64,000 nucleotides of DNA from Ga0077555 sp046154645. Its GTDB lineage: Bacteria > Pseudomonadota > Alphaproteobacteria > Rhizobiales > Hyphomicrobiaceae. Below are positions 16,533 through 23,920 of this stretch, in pieces. How positions within the stretch are numbered: the first letter of the stretch is position 1; each line of letters starts with the position of its first letter. Under the pieces are notes generated by a model, which saw nothing but the letters and a program-made list of their open reading frames with translations, had not been told where the DNA came from and did no database searches. The translations under genes and the position numbers were made by a program. The stretch is taken from assembly GCA_046154645.1 (NCBI GenBank), contig JBJXDZ010000004.1, positions 1-64,000 of the forward strand. Reading direction: 5' to 3'.

Positions 16533-17783
16533 TTGAAAATCGGCCTTCAAACTGGACCTGACGGCCACGAGCCGCGCCTGGAAGGCACCGATCTGCCTGT
16601 GGCGCGCGTTGTCCACGCCTGCCACGAGCGCACCATCGACGAGGGCTTGGCCGCACTTGTCGTCCCCGGCCTCGATCGCATCTCGCTGGAGCCGCTGCTC
16701 ACCTATTGCGCCGAGCTTCGCTGCGAGGCCGATAACGCCTCCTGTCCCGGCTGCAAGCGACGCACCGAGATGCAGGGCATCGACAGCCTCGATACCTTCA
16801 TCGCCCGGCACGAGGAGATCGTCGTCGGTGATGGCAGCGTGCGCCTTAAGGGAAGTGGCACCGGCCGCCTCAACACGCCGGCACTGGCGGCGCTGGAAAA
16901 AACCTGGTCCGGCGAGAACTACTGGTTCTGGGCCCGCCGGGTCTTGCGCAAGCTGCGCCATGGCATCCGCCGCGCGCACATTCAGGGCGAGGCCTTCGCC
17001 GGCCACGGCGAGACGCCCGCCATTCTGCTCATGGAGCCGCAACTCGCCGACAACATCGGCATGGTGGCGCGGGCCATGGCCAATTTCGGCATCGACGACC
17101 TGCGCCTGATCAACCCACGCGACGGCTGGCCCAACGAGAAAGCGCGGATCGCGGCTTCCGGCGCCAATTTTGTCGTCGACGATGCCCAGGCTTTCCCGAC
17201 GCTGGACACCGCTATCGGTGATCTCAATTGGCTCGCCGCCACCACGGCCCGGCAGCGCGACCTGCGCAAACCTGTCATGACGCCCATGGAGGCTGTAGCC
17301 GAGATGCGCGCTCGGATCGCACGGGGCGAAAAATGCGGCATCCTGTTCGGTCGCGAGCGCAATGGTCTCGAGACCGACGAAGTGGCCAAAGCCGACGCCA
17401 TTGTCATGATTCCCGTCAATTCGCGCTTCGCCTCCCTCAATCTGGCCCAGTCGGTGCTCGTTCTCGGCTACGAATGGCTGCGCACCAGCCCGGCTGCGAC
17501 GCTCGGACGCGTCACCACCTACGAGCGCCCAGTTGCCGCAGGGCTGAACGTCGGCGAGAGCCGTCCGGCCAACAAGGCGGAGCTCGCAGGACTATTCCAG
17601 CACCTTGAGGAAGAGCTGGATCGGCTTGGCTTTTTCAATCCGCCTCACAAGCGCCAAACGATGGTGCGCAATCTGCGCTCGATGCTGACGCGCATGAACG
17701 CAACCGAGCAGGAGGTGCGCACGCTGCGTGGTGTTGTCGCAACGTTGGCCGAAGGCAAGGGACGGGGCCGCAAGACGCCTTAA
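16533..17783 (+). CDS. trmJ: TrmJ-type tRNA 2'-O-methyltransferase with an N-terminal DUF433-like, cysteine-containing extension
   Basis: The C-terminal part, from about residue 158, is a SPOUT methyltransferase that methylates ribose 32 of tRNA: PAILLMEPQLADNIGMVARA, LRLINPRDGWPNEKA, then GILFGRERNGLETDE and the knot motif NSRFASLNLAQSVLVLGYEW. Length 416 aa is about 150 longer than usual TrmJ. Residues 15-70 (EGTDLPVARVVHACHE ... PGLDRISLEPLLTYC) resemble a DUF433-like small domain and end with four cysteines in the pattern C-x4-C-x6-C-x2-C, suggesting metal binding. The start is TTG 16533, supported by GGAG at 16520-16523. A shorter start at ATG 16770 is possible but has no good ribosome binding site. 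The methyltransferase call is firm; the extension's role is unknown. Confidence 0.88.
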   Translation: MKIGLQTGPDGHEPRLEGTDLPVARVVHACHERTIDEGLAALVVPGLDRISLEPLLTYCAELRCEADNASCPGCKRRTEMQGIDSLDTFIARHEEIVVGDGSVRLKGSGTGRLNTPALAALEKTWSGENYWFWARRVLRKLRHGIRRAHIQGEAFAGHGETPAILLMEPQLADNIGMVARAMANFGIDDLRLINPRDGWPNEKARIAASGANFVVDDAQAFPTLDTAIGDLNWLAATTARQRDLRKPVMTPMEAVAEMRARIARGEKCGILFGRERNGLETDEVAKADAIVMIPVNSRFASLNLAQSVLVLGYEWLRTSPAATLGRVTTYERPVAAGLNVGESRPANKAELAGLFQHLEEELDRLGFFNPPHKRQTMVRNLRSMLTRMNATEQEVRTLRGVVATLAEGKGRGRKTP

Positions 17784-17952
17784 ACTTGCCCAGATTGGAG
17801 ACGAGCCATCCCCTGCGGCGAGCCGGTGGGGGCGGACTGCGGCAGCGCGCGGGCGTCTTGTGCCCGCTGCAGACAGTTCGGGTCGCGGGACCCGGTCGAA
17901 AGATAGGCCGCCTTGAGAGCGGTTACATCGATAAGGCGAGGGGCTGAACACC

Positions 17953-18618
17953 ATGACGGTCACGAACAAGGCGGCGATCATGCGAACATCGGCAATCACG
18001 GCGCTGGCGTGGGCGGCGCTGGTCGCGGCGGGTCCGGCGGCGGCCCAGGCACCGGCGAAGGAGCTCAGCGACAAGTCCGTGCTGGTGCTGATGGAGTATG
18101 CCTGGACCATCCTTCCGGACCAAATGCGGCTCGCCGACCGTACGATCAAGGTAGACAAGAAGAACAAGAAAAAAGAGACCATGGTGCCGATTGATACGGC
18201 GCGCGACGTGGTTAAGGCCGGATACATGTCGGCCCAGGCCCAGCTCTGCGACATGCTGGAAGATCAGGTGGCGAACTTCGACGCCTTGATGCGCCGCGAG
18301 CGCAACAAGAAGCCGGCATGGACCGACGAGCAACTGCTCTACATCACGACGCTGCACCGCATGACCATTCACATGGCCGCCGGCAAGCTGCGTGTGGTCG
18401 ACAAGTCCAATGACGAACAGCAGATCATTCTCGAGGCCATCGAGCCGAGCAAGGATACCTGCAACGACGAGAAGCGCGGCAAGGTGCGCGAGCAGATCGC
18501 GACCTACGTCAAGACGGCGCCGGCGCCGGATCCCTCCACGCTCAAGAAGGCCGCACCAGCCGCCGCGCCGGCACCACAGCCGACGCCGGCCGCCGCCAAG
18601 GACGCGCCGAAGAAGTAA
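17953..18618 (+). CDS. exported protein with alanine/proline-rich tail, unknown function
   Basis: A 221-residue protein. A signal peptide occupies roughly residues 1-32 (cleavage after AAAQA); a second ATG at residue 10 would shorten it. The mature region has a conserved-looking alpha-helical core (LMEYAWTILPDQMRLADRTI, VVKAGYMSAQAQLCDMLEDQ, MTIHMAAGKLRVVD) with two cysteines near residues 96 and 165, then a Pro/Ala-rich tail from about 195 ending in lysines. I do not recognise the family. It is convergent with the FAH-family gene and ends 42 bases before a strong hairpin. Confidence 0.75.
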   Translation: MTVTNKAAIMRTSAITALAWAALVAAGPAAAQAPAKELSDKSVLVLMEYAWTILPDQMRLADRTIKVDKKNKKKETMVPIDTARDVVKAGYMSAQAQLCDMLEDQVANFDALMRRERNKKPAWTDEQLLYITTLHRMTIHMAAGKLRVVDKSNDEQQIILEAIEPSKDTCNDEKRGKVREQIATYVKTAPAPDPSTLKKAAPAAAPAPQPTPAAAKDAPKK

Positions 18619-18660
18619 GCTTTGGCGCCGCGCGAAAATCTGCCAGCACCAGGATAATTG

Positions 18661-18682
18661 GAAGGGCCCGCAAGGGCCCTTC
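18661..18682. terminator. hairpin between convergent genes
   Basis: Perfect nine-base stem GAAGGGCCC / GGGCCCTTC with a GCAA tetraloop. It overlaps the stop codon of the leftward gene at 18681-18683 and lies 42 bases past the rightward stop. No long T run follows on either strand, so termination efficiency is uncertain. Confidence 0.7.
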
Positions 18683-19472
18683 AGGCTTTGAAGCGGGCGC
18701 TGACTGTTCCCAGCACGCCAAAGTCGATCACCACTTCGTCGGCCGGCTCGACGGCCAGCGGCGGCATGCAGGTGCCTGTCGTGATGATTTCGCCGGCGCC
18801 GAGCGTGATCCCGAGCCCGGACAGCTCGTTCACCAGCCAGGTCAGTGCCAGCAAAGGCCCGTCCAGCACATTGGCGCCAAGGCCGTCGCGGGTGTAGCGG
18901 TTGCCGACGCGGGCGTGTACGGGATGACGGGCGAGATCCAGGCTGCGCCAGGCCTCGGTGCTGGTGGGTGGGCCGGCGATGAACTCGCGCCCGCAGGCAT
19001 TATCCGCAATGAGCTGGGCGGCCCCCGCCGTGACGAAGCTCTCGAGACGCGAGTCCGGAATCTCGATCGCCGGGAGTAAGGCATCCATGGCGCTCGCCGC
19101 CTCGGCGACGGTGTACGGCGCGGCGCGCGGGGCCATGGCGCGGCCGACGCGGAACGCGAATTCCGGTTCGGCAAAGCGCATGCGGTTGCCGGTCAGCGAA
19201 ACAGTTGCGCCGTTCGGATAGCTTGCCGCCTTGAGTAATCGTCCCGCGATCGGCCCATCGACGCCGATGTGCGTCTGCCCCGCTTTGCTGGTGGCGGCAA
19301 TCTTCCAGCCGATGCAGCCTGCCGGTGATTTAGCAGCCATCAGCGCTTGCGCCGCATAGCCGTCGCGCCGGGATTGCGGGCGCATGGCCTCAGGCAATTC
19401 TGTGATGACACTGCCCTGCTGCCAGTTGCGCCAGATGGTGTCTGCGGCGGCGGCCATGCTCGAAGTGGTCAT
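18681..19472 (-). CDS. FAH-superfamily hydratase (2-keto-4-pentenoate hydratase type)
   Basis: Member of the fumarylacetoacetase/MhpD superfamily, which hydrates or decarboxylates 2-oxo-enoic acids with a divalent metal. 263 aa, start ATG 19472 with GAGG upstream on the reverse strand. The metal ligands are E102 and E104 (FAEPEFAFR) and E137 (LLPAIEIPDSR). GWKIAATSKAGQ near residue 55 and the ending GEIITTGTC are also characteristic. It lies 26 bases downstream of the HpaB/AbfD-superfamily gene in the same direction, so the two are probably an operon in an aromatic or oxo-acid degradation route. The exact substrate is undetermined. Confidence 0.87.
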   Translation of the reverse strand: MTTSSMAAAADTIWRNWQQGSVITELPEAMRPQSRRDGYAAQALMAAKSPAGCIGWKIAATSKAGQTHIGVDGPIAGRLLKAASYPNGATVSLTGNRMRFAEPEFAFRVGRAMAPRAAPYTVAEAASAMDALLPAIEIPDSRLESFVTAGAAQLIADNACGREFIAGPPTSTEAWRSLDLARHPVHARVGNRYTRDGLGANVLDGPLLALTWLVNELSGLGITLGAGEIITTGTCMPPLAVEPADEVVIDFGVLGTVSARFKA

Positions 19473-19498
19473 CTTGCGTCCTCATGCGATGCCGGTGG

Positions 19499-21067
19499 TT
19501 ACTCCGCCGCGTCCTTCTGGGCCTGCCGCGGGTTCGCAACGTCGGGAACTTCGACCGAGCCTGCTTCCGGCGGCGTGCATCCCGTTGCGCAGCAGCGGCC
19601 AGGTTGCTTGGAGACGCGGCGACCGTCAGCCAGCACGCCACGGTCGAGCAGCTTCTCGACCAGCTCCGCTTTCTTCATCACAGGGTAATTGCGCCAGATC
19701 TCGCGCTTCATCGCTTCCGGGCTACCGCCGCCGTGCAGCGAGATCAGCGACATCCAGCCTCCCGTTTGCGTCGCAGTCAGGTCCTCCATCAGGCGCGCCA
19801 CCTCCAGGCGCGCCGACGACGGGATATCGGCCCGCCCTGCGAGCACGGCCGACAGCGACGCCGCGGTCTCGGGATTGTGGTCCTCGTCCGGTCCGGGCAA
19901 GGCCACGATCAACCCGCCCGACACATAGTGCGCCAAGCGGTGCATGTCGTAGATCTGCGTCGCCAGCAACAGCTTGCCGACGTTGGCGAACACCGTGTCC
20001 GGCATCACGGAGCCGCCCGGATCCTGCACGGCATAAACCGACGCCGCAACACCACACGCGAAGAAGCCCTCGACGATCTTGATCAGGTCGACCATGGCGT
20101 CGCGAATGTGCCCGTGCTTGTCCGGATCGAGACCATTGGCCTCGATCATCAGGGCACCGGCGCCGATCAGCAGATCGCCGAAGCCGGCGCGGGCGCCAAT
20201 GCACGAATGACGGTGGTGCGTGGCATAGCTGGTGGTGAGAAAGCCCGCTTCCGCCACCTGCCCGTCGGCAAACACGCGATCCCAGGGCACGAAGACATCG
20301 TCGAACTGCACGACGCCGGTCGCCTGCCCGTATTTGGCCGAGTAGAGCGCTGCTTTCTCGCCGGGCCGTCCTGCCGCCCGCGAGATGATGGTGACGCCGG
20401 GGGCATCGACGGGAACGGCGCAGCAGACCGCAAAATCGGCGTCCTCCTTGGTCATCGTCCGGCACGGCATGACCAGGAATTCGTGCATGTAGGGAGCGCC
20501 CGTCACGATGGCCTTGGTGCCACGAATGACGATGCCATCGGCACGGCGCTCCTTGATGTGCACGTAGACATCGGGGTTGGCCTGCGCGCCCGGCCGCTTG
20601 GAGCGGTCGCCCTTGGCGTCGGTCATGGCCACGCCGAGGGTCAGGTCCTCGTCCTGCACCTTGTGCAGATAGGCAAGGAAACGCTCGTGATAGGCCTTGC
20701 CGCCATTGGCATCGATGCGCTTCGTCGCCTGATAAAGCGCGTTCAAGGCGTCGTGTGTGAGATAGCGTTGCGCACACCCCGACTCCCGGCACACCAAGCG
20801 CACCGCCTCGAGCTTCATCAACAGATCCGTCGAGGTCTCGTTGATGTGCAGCATGCGGTTGACGGTCTTGCCCGACGTCATCTGGCGCGCCGTCATGAGC
20901 TTGGCGTGCTCGGGCCTGAGCGCGAAGTCATAGGTGACCGCTGTTGCCGCCACACCAGGCGCGAGCAGCGGCTCGTCAGCGACACTCTCCACCCGCTTGC
21001 CATTGACGAACACGCGCGGGCGATAGCGGCGCAGGCTGTCGCGGAATTCGGCGGCGGACATCAGCAT
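19499..21067 (-). CDS. HpaB/AbfD-superfamily flavoprotein, closest in appearance to 4-hydroxybutyryl-CoA dehydratase but lacking its cluster cysteines
   Basis: A 522-residue acyl-CoA-dehydrogenase-fold flavoprotein. The central segment AMTDAKGDRSKRP, then DVYVHIKERRADGIVIRGTK and APYMHEFLVMP, is the pattern of the 4-hydroxyphenylacetate 3-monooxygenase / 4-hydroxybutyryl-CoA dehydratase family. In the dehydratase the [4Fe-4S] ligands are two cysteines spaced C-x3-C, a histidine and a cysteine seven residues later. Here the first pair reads C98-A-Q-R-Y102 and the second H285-x6-A292, so two ligands are missing by my alignment. That argues for a cluster-free monooxygenase or another reaction. 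A cysteine-rich tail (GRCCATGC) follows near residue 493. A flavin reductase partner is not adjacent. The start has GGAG nine bases upstream. Confidence 0.8.
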   Translation of the reverse strand: MLMSAAEFRDSLRRYRPRVFVNGKRVESVADEPLLAPGVAATAVTYDFALRPEHAKLMTARQMTSGKTVNRMLHINETSTDLLMKLEAVRLVCRESGCAQRYLTHDALNALYQATKRIDANGGKAYHERFLAYLHKVQDEDLTLGVAMTDAKGDRSKRPGAQANPDVYVHIKERRADGIVIRGTKAIVTGAPYMHEFLVMPCRTMTKEDADFAVCCAVPVDAPGVTIISRAAGRPGEKAALYSAKYGQATGVVQFDDVFVPWDRVFADGQVAEAGFLTTSYATHHRHSCIGARAGFGDLLIGAGALMIEANGLDPDKHGHIRDAMVDLIKIVEGFFACGVAASVYAVQDPGGSVMPDTVFANVGKLLLATQIYDMHRLAHYVSGGLIVALPGPDEDHNPETAASLSAVLAGRADIPSSARLEVARLMEDLTATQTGGWMSLISLHGGGSPEAMKREIWRNYPVMKKAELVEKLLDRGVLADGRRVSKQPGRCCATGCTPPEAGSVEVPDVANPRQAQKDAAE

Positions 21068-21333
21068 GGGTCAAGCTCCCGGACGGCGCAGTTGGCTGCC
21101 AACGATGTACCGGACGCCCGCATCGCCGTCACCTTCCCTCGATGTCCCTCGAACATGCATGGGTCCTCCGAATTGGCGGCATCATGGCTCCGGTGCTGCG
21201 GCCTGGCCTCTGTAATCCCGACTTAACCATCATGAGGGCTTTCGCCTGACTTTCGCCGTGAACTGTGTTCATGTGCACGTAACAGACAGCGCCAAGCTGC
21301 ATCATCAAACCCACTGCTGCACAGGAAACCCCG

Positions 21334-22047
21334 ATGCCCAGCCCTGCCCACATCCAAAGTCAATTCGCCCGCCTGCGCGCCCACCTCGCCGAAGGCCGCA
21401 TCCCACTTTGGCTGAAACTCGCCTACACCGCCTTCATGGCTGTGTTGGTACCCGTCTACTGGATCAATTACGGTCCCTCGAACTTCCTCTACTTCTGCGA
21501 CATCGCGCTGTTCATCACCCTGGTTGGCGTGTGGCGCGAGGACAAGCTGCTGGTCTCTATGCCAGCCGTCGGCATCCTGGCGCCACAAGCCCTTTGGGTT
21601 GCCGACTACGCCGCCCATTTCGCAGGCCTCACCATCACCGGCATGACCGACTACATGTTCAATGCCGAGAGTTCGCGCTTCCTGCGCGGCCTGTCGCTGT
21701 TCCACGGCTGGCTGCCCTTTATGCTGCTCTTCCTGGTCTGGCGCGTTGGCTATGACCGCCGGGCCTTCGCTGCCTGGACTGTGCTCGCCTGGGCGACGCT
21801 ACTGGTGTGCTACTTCCTGATGCCGGGCCCGATGCCCAACCCTGGCAACATGCCGGTCAACATCAACTATGTGCATGGCCTGTCCGACACCGCTGCTCAG
21901 ACCTGGATGCACCCGCTGCTGTGGCTCACTGGCCTGATGGTGCTGATGCCGATCGCCTTGTTCGCCCCAGTCCATGTGCTGCTCAGCCGCTGGCAGCGGG
22001 TAGGCCTGCCGCGCCAGCCGCAAACGCCGGATGCGCTCGCCGCTTGA
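21334..22047 (+). CDS. multi-pass membrane protein of unknown function
   Basis: A 237-residue protein with about six hydrophobic helices, starting after a polar N terminus with PLWLKLAYTAFMAVLVPVYW (residues 24-43), then SNFLYFCDIALFITLVGVW and LLFLVWRVGYDRRAF. Distinct loops contain MTDYMFNAESSRFLRGLSLFHGWLP and PGPMPNPGNMPVNINYVHG, which look conserved and could be functional. I have seen similar proteins annotated only as membrane-associated. It is a single gene, divergent from the HpaB-type operon. No clear functional clue from neighbours. Confidence 0.75.
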   Translation: MPSPAHIQSQFARLRAHLAEGRIPLWLKLAYTAFMAVLVPVYWINYGPSNFLYFCDIALFITLVGVWREDKLLVSMPAVGILAPQALWVADYAAHFAGLTITGMTDYMFNAESSRFLRGLSLFHGWLPFMLLFLVWRVGYDRRAFAAWTVLAWATLLVCYFLMPGPMPNPGNMPVNINYVHGLSDTAAQTWMHPLLWLTGLMVLMPIALFAPVHVLLSRWQRVGLPRQPQTPDALAA

Positions 22048-22273
22048 AACGGCACAACCAAGTCAGCGATGCAGCCGGTGGGTCCACTCCCGCCGGCTGT
22101 GGTGTTTCGCCGTTCTCGCACCTGGCAATGGGGGCTTTCGCGAGCCCTGGCGGCTACCGCCACATCCGGAAACGGACCACGGCGTGGCCAGCTGTTGCGC
22201 CGTCGCAACTGGCCTCGCGCGTTGTCCAGCGCAATGGGCTGGCCATGCGCTCCATGCGCAAGCGAGCCTGATC

Positions 22274-22625
22274 TCAGGCTGTTGCCTGTGCCGCCAGCAA
22301 TTCCTTGCGCGCCAACCGCCAGTAGGCGTAGCCCGCGATCGGCCCGCCGATCGCCAGCCACATAATCGGAGTCACGCGGATTAAGGCATTGGTCGGGTTG
22401 GGGCGTCCTGTCAGAAGTACAGCAAGGGCGATTGCAAGTCCGATCATCGCAACTGTTGCCACGGCAGCAAGCGTACCACCCACTGCGAAGTAAATCGCAC
22501 TACCCCAGTTCCGCCGTTCCGCTGCGCGGAACACCATCAGCATCATGGGCGTGCATGAGTCCGTTGAAGATGCCGATTATGCCCGCTGAGGTGGCCCCGA
22601 ATGCTCGGACAGCCGGGCGGCGGTG
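22274..22625 (-). pseudogene. C-terminal remnant of a broken membrane-protein paralogue
   Basis: Residues encoded from 22552 down to 22274 (CTPMMLMVFRAAERRNWG ... GGPIAGYAYWRLARKELL) closely match the C-terminal half of the intact protein at 23374-23898. Upstream of that, in a different frame, the bases to about 22625 encode AGIIGIFNGL, matching the intact protein's AGIIGICCAL, so there is a frameshift near 22555. The N-terminal part of the same ancestral gene lies 600 bases further on (23211-23340), separated by an unrelated rightward gene. The fragment could still express a 90-residue two-helix peptide from ATG 22546, but it has no good ribosome binding site. Confidence 0.8.
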
Positions 22626-22690
22626 TTAAGTGCGGTTTTAGGCTTGCTCCGTACAGTGGGCTGTCATTCAAGACGAAGGCGGCCATCAGC

Positions 22691-23116
22691 ATGGGCAATT
22701 CTTCAAGTCGCGGGCGTGGCTTTGGCTCACGCGGGGCACAGAATGGAAAGTCCCAGACCGCCAAGCAGGCACCGCAGAAACTAACGTATGCCGGGTTATC
22801 GGTTCCCGGCCCCGACGAGGTCCCCCCACCCCCACCGGCCCGATCGATCTGGCATATGGTCGAGGTGTTTTGGTACCGCTCGAAGTGGGAGCTCATCGCG
22901 GCCGCCGTCGCCGGCATCTTCTGGCTGTCCTTCTACGGTTTTTTCTGGGGCGTGGAACGCACCATCAAGGGGGCCGAGAAGGAACTCGTTCGCGAGTTGC
23001 GCTCGTTAGATGCGCAGTGCACAGACCCGGCAGCGCGCAGGCAATTGGAGGAGGCCGGGTGGACCGTTCGGGTCGGCTCCGATGGCGGGTGCCGTTTGGA
23101 GCGACCGCGCCGCTGA
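22691..23116 (+). CDS. single-span membrane protein of unknown function
   Basis: A 141-residue protein on the strand opposite to the broken paralogue that surrounds it. Residues 1-65 are polar, glycine/serine- and proline-rich (GRGFGSRG, EVPPPPPARS). A transmembrane helix spans about 78-98 (ELIAAAVAGIFWLSFYGFFW). The C-terminal 40 residues are amphipathic and charged, with two cysteines near residues 115 and 135. I do not recognise it. Its position between the two halves of a disrupted gene suggests it arrived by insertion, or that the pseudogene was split by rearrangement. The start ATG 22691 has only a weak purine run (AAGGCGG) upstream. Confidence 0.6.
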   Translation: MGNSSSRGRGFGSRGAQNGKSQTAKQAPQKLTYAGLSVPGPDEVPPPPPARSIWHMVEVFWYRSKWELIAAAVAGIFWLSFYGFFWGVERTIKGAEKELVRELRSLDAQCTDPAARRQLEEAGWTVRVGSDGGCRLERPRR

Positions 23117-23210
23117 TCAGGGGCTTTGCTCCGGAGCTGGCGCCCGGCTGCAAGCGCTGCGGCCCAGCGCCGAACTCGCGCCCCGAAGGCGCAACCTCGG
23201 TGAGCCGCGC

Positions 23211-23340
23211 CTGCCAGCGAAGGCGGGCACTTGGCTATCGACTGCAGGATGCTGCCAAGCGTGAACGTCCCGTAGACGGCGAGCCCGCTGATCAGGCCCG
23301 CTAGAATGATGCGGCCGAACTTGGTTTCGAAGCTGGTCAC
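23211..23340 (-). pseudogene. N-terminal remnant of the broken membrane-protein paralogue
   Basis: From GTG 23340 leftward the frame encodes MTSFETKFGRIILAGLISGL, nearly identical to the start of the intact protein at 23898 (MTSIDAKFGRIILAGLISGL), and the similarity fades after about 40 residues at PPSLAG. Beyond that the frame enters arginine-rich nonsense antisense to the 22691-23116 gene. The DNA identity with the intact copy is visible by eye around 23280-23340 versus 23840-23898. Confidence 0.85.
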
Positions 23341-23373
23341 GTGGATTCCTCAGGCGGTTATCTCAGCGAGATC

Positions 23374-23898
23374 TCACGTTACGAATGCCCGCCTCATGTC
23401 GGCCCGCGCCAACCGCCAGTAGGCGTAGCCCGCGATCGGCCCGCCGACCGCCAGCCACAACAGCACGGCAATGGCGCCAAGCGCTTGGCTGGGATTGGAA
23501 CGGCCGTTGAGCATCGCGACAAGGGCAAAGGCCAGGCCAAAGGTCACCACGGTGCCGATCGCTGCGAGCGTACCGCCGAACGCGAAGTAGATCGCGCTGC
23601 CAATGTGACGTCGTTCCGCCAGCCGGATCACCAGCAGCATGATGGGCGTGCAGGCCAGCGCGCAGCAGATGCCGATGATGCCCGCATAGAGCGAGCCAAT
23701 GATCCCGAAGGTGAGGATGCCGAACAGTGAAATCGCCGCCAGCTTCAAGAACTCGCCCGGCGCCGTTGTCGGCAACGATGGCACCGATTTTCCTGCAGCG
23801 GATAGGCCTCCGATCAACAGCAGGCTCCAGAACACGGCGAGCCCGCTGATCAGGCCCGCCAGAATGATGCGGCCGAACTTGGCGTCGATGCTGGTCAT
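23374..23898 (-). CDS. four-helix membrane protein (intact copy of the duplicated gene)
   Basis: A 174-residue integral membrane protein from ATG 23898, with GGGAGG upstream on the reverse strand. Helices at about 9-30, 50-75 and 78-95 (linked by a short loop), 108-130 and 138-158. GLISGLAVFW, GIIGSLYAGIIGICCALACTPIM and the C-terminal WLAVGGPIAGYAYWRLAR are the segments shared with the broken copy to the left. I do not recognise a named family. It follows the TIGR01777-type gene by 22 bases in the same direction and may be the last gene of that operon. Confidence 0.78.
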   Translation of the reverse strand: MTSIDAKFGRIILAGLISGLAVFWSLLLIGGLSAAGKSVPSLPTTAPGEFLKLAAISLFGILTFGIIGSLYAGIIGICCALACTPIMLLVIRLAERRHIGSAIYFAFGGTLAAIGTVVTFGLAFALVAMLNGRSNPSQALGAIAVLLWLAVGGPIAGYAYWRLARADMRRAFVT

Positions 23899-23920
23899 GA
23901 GCGGCCTCCCGGCGGCGACA

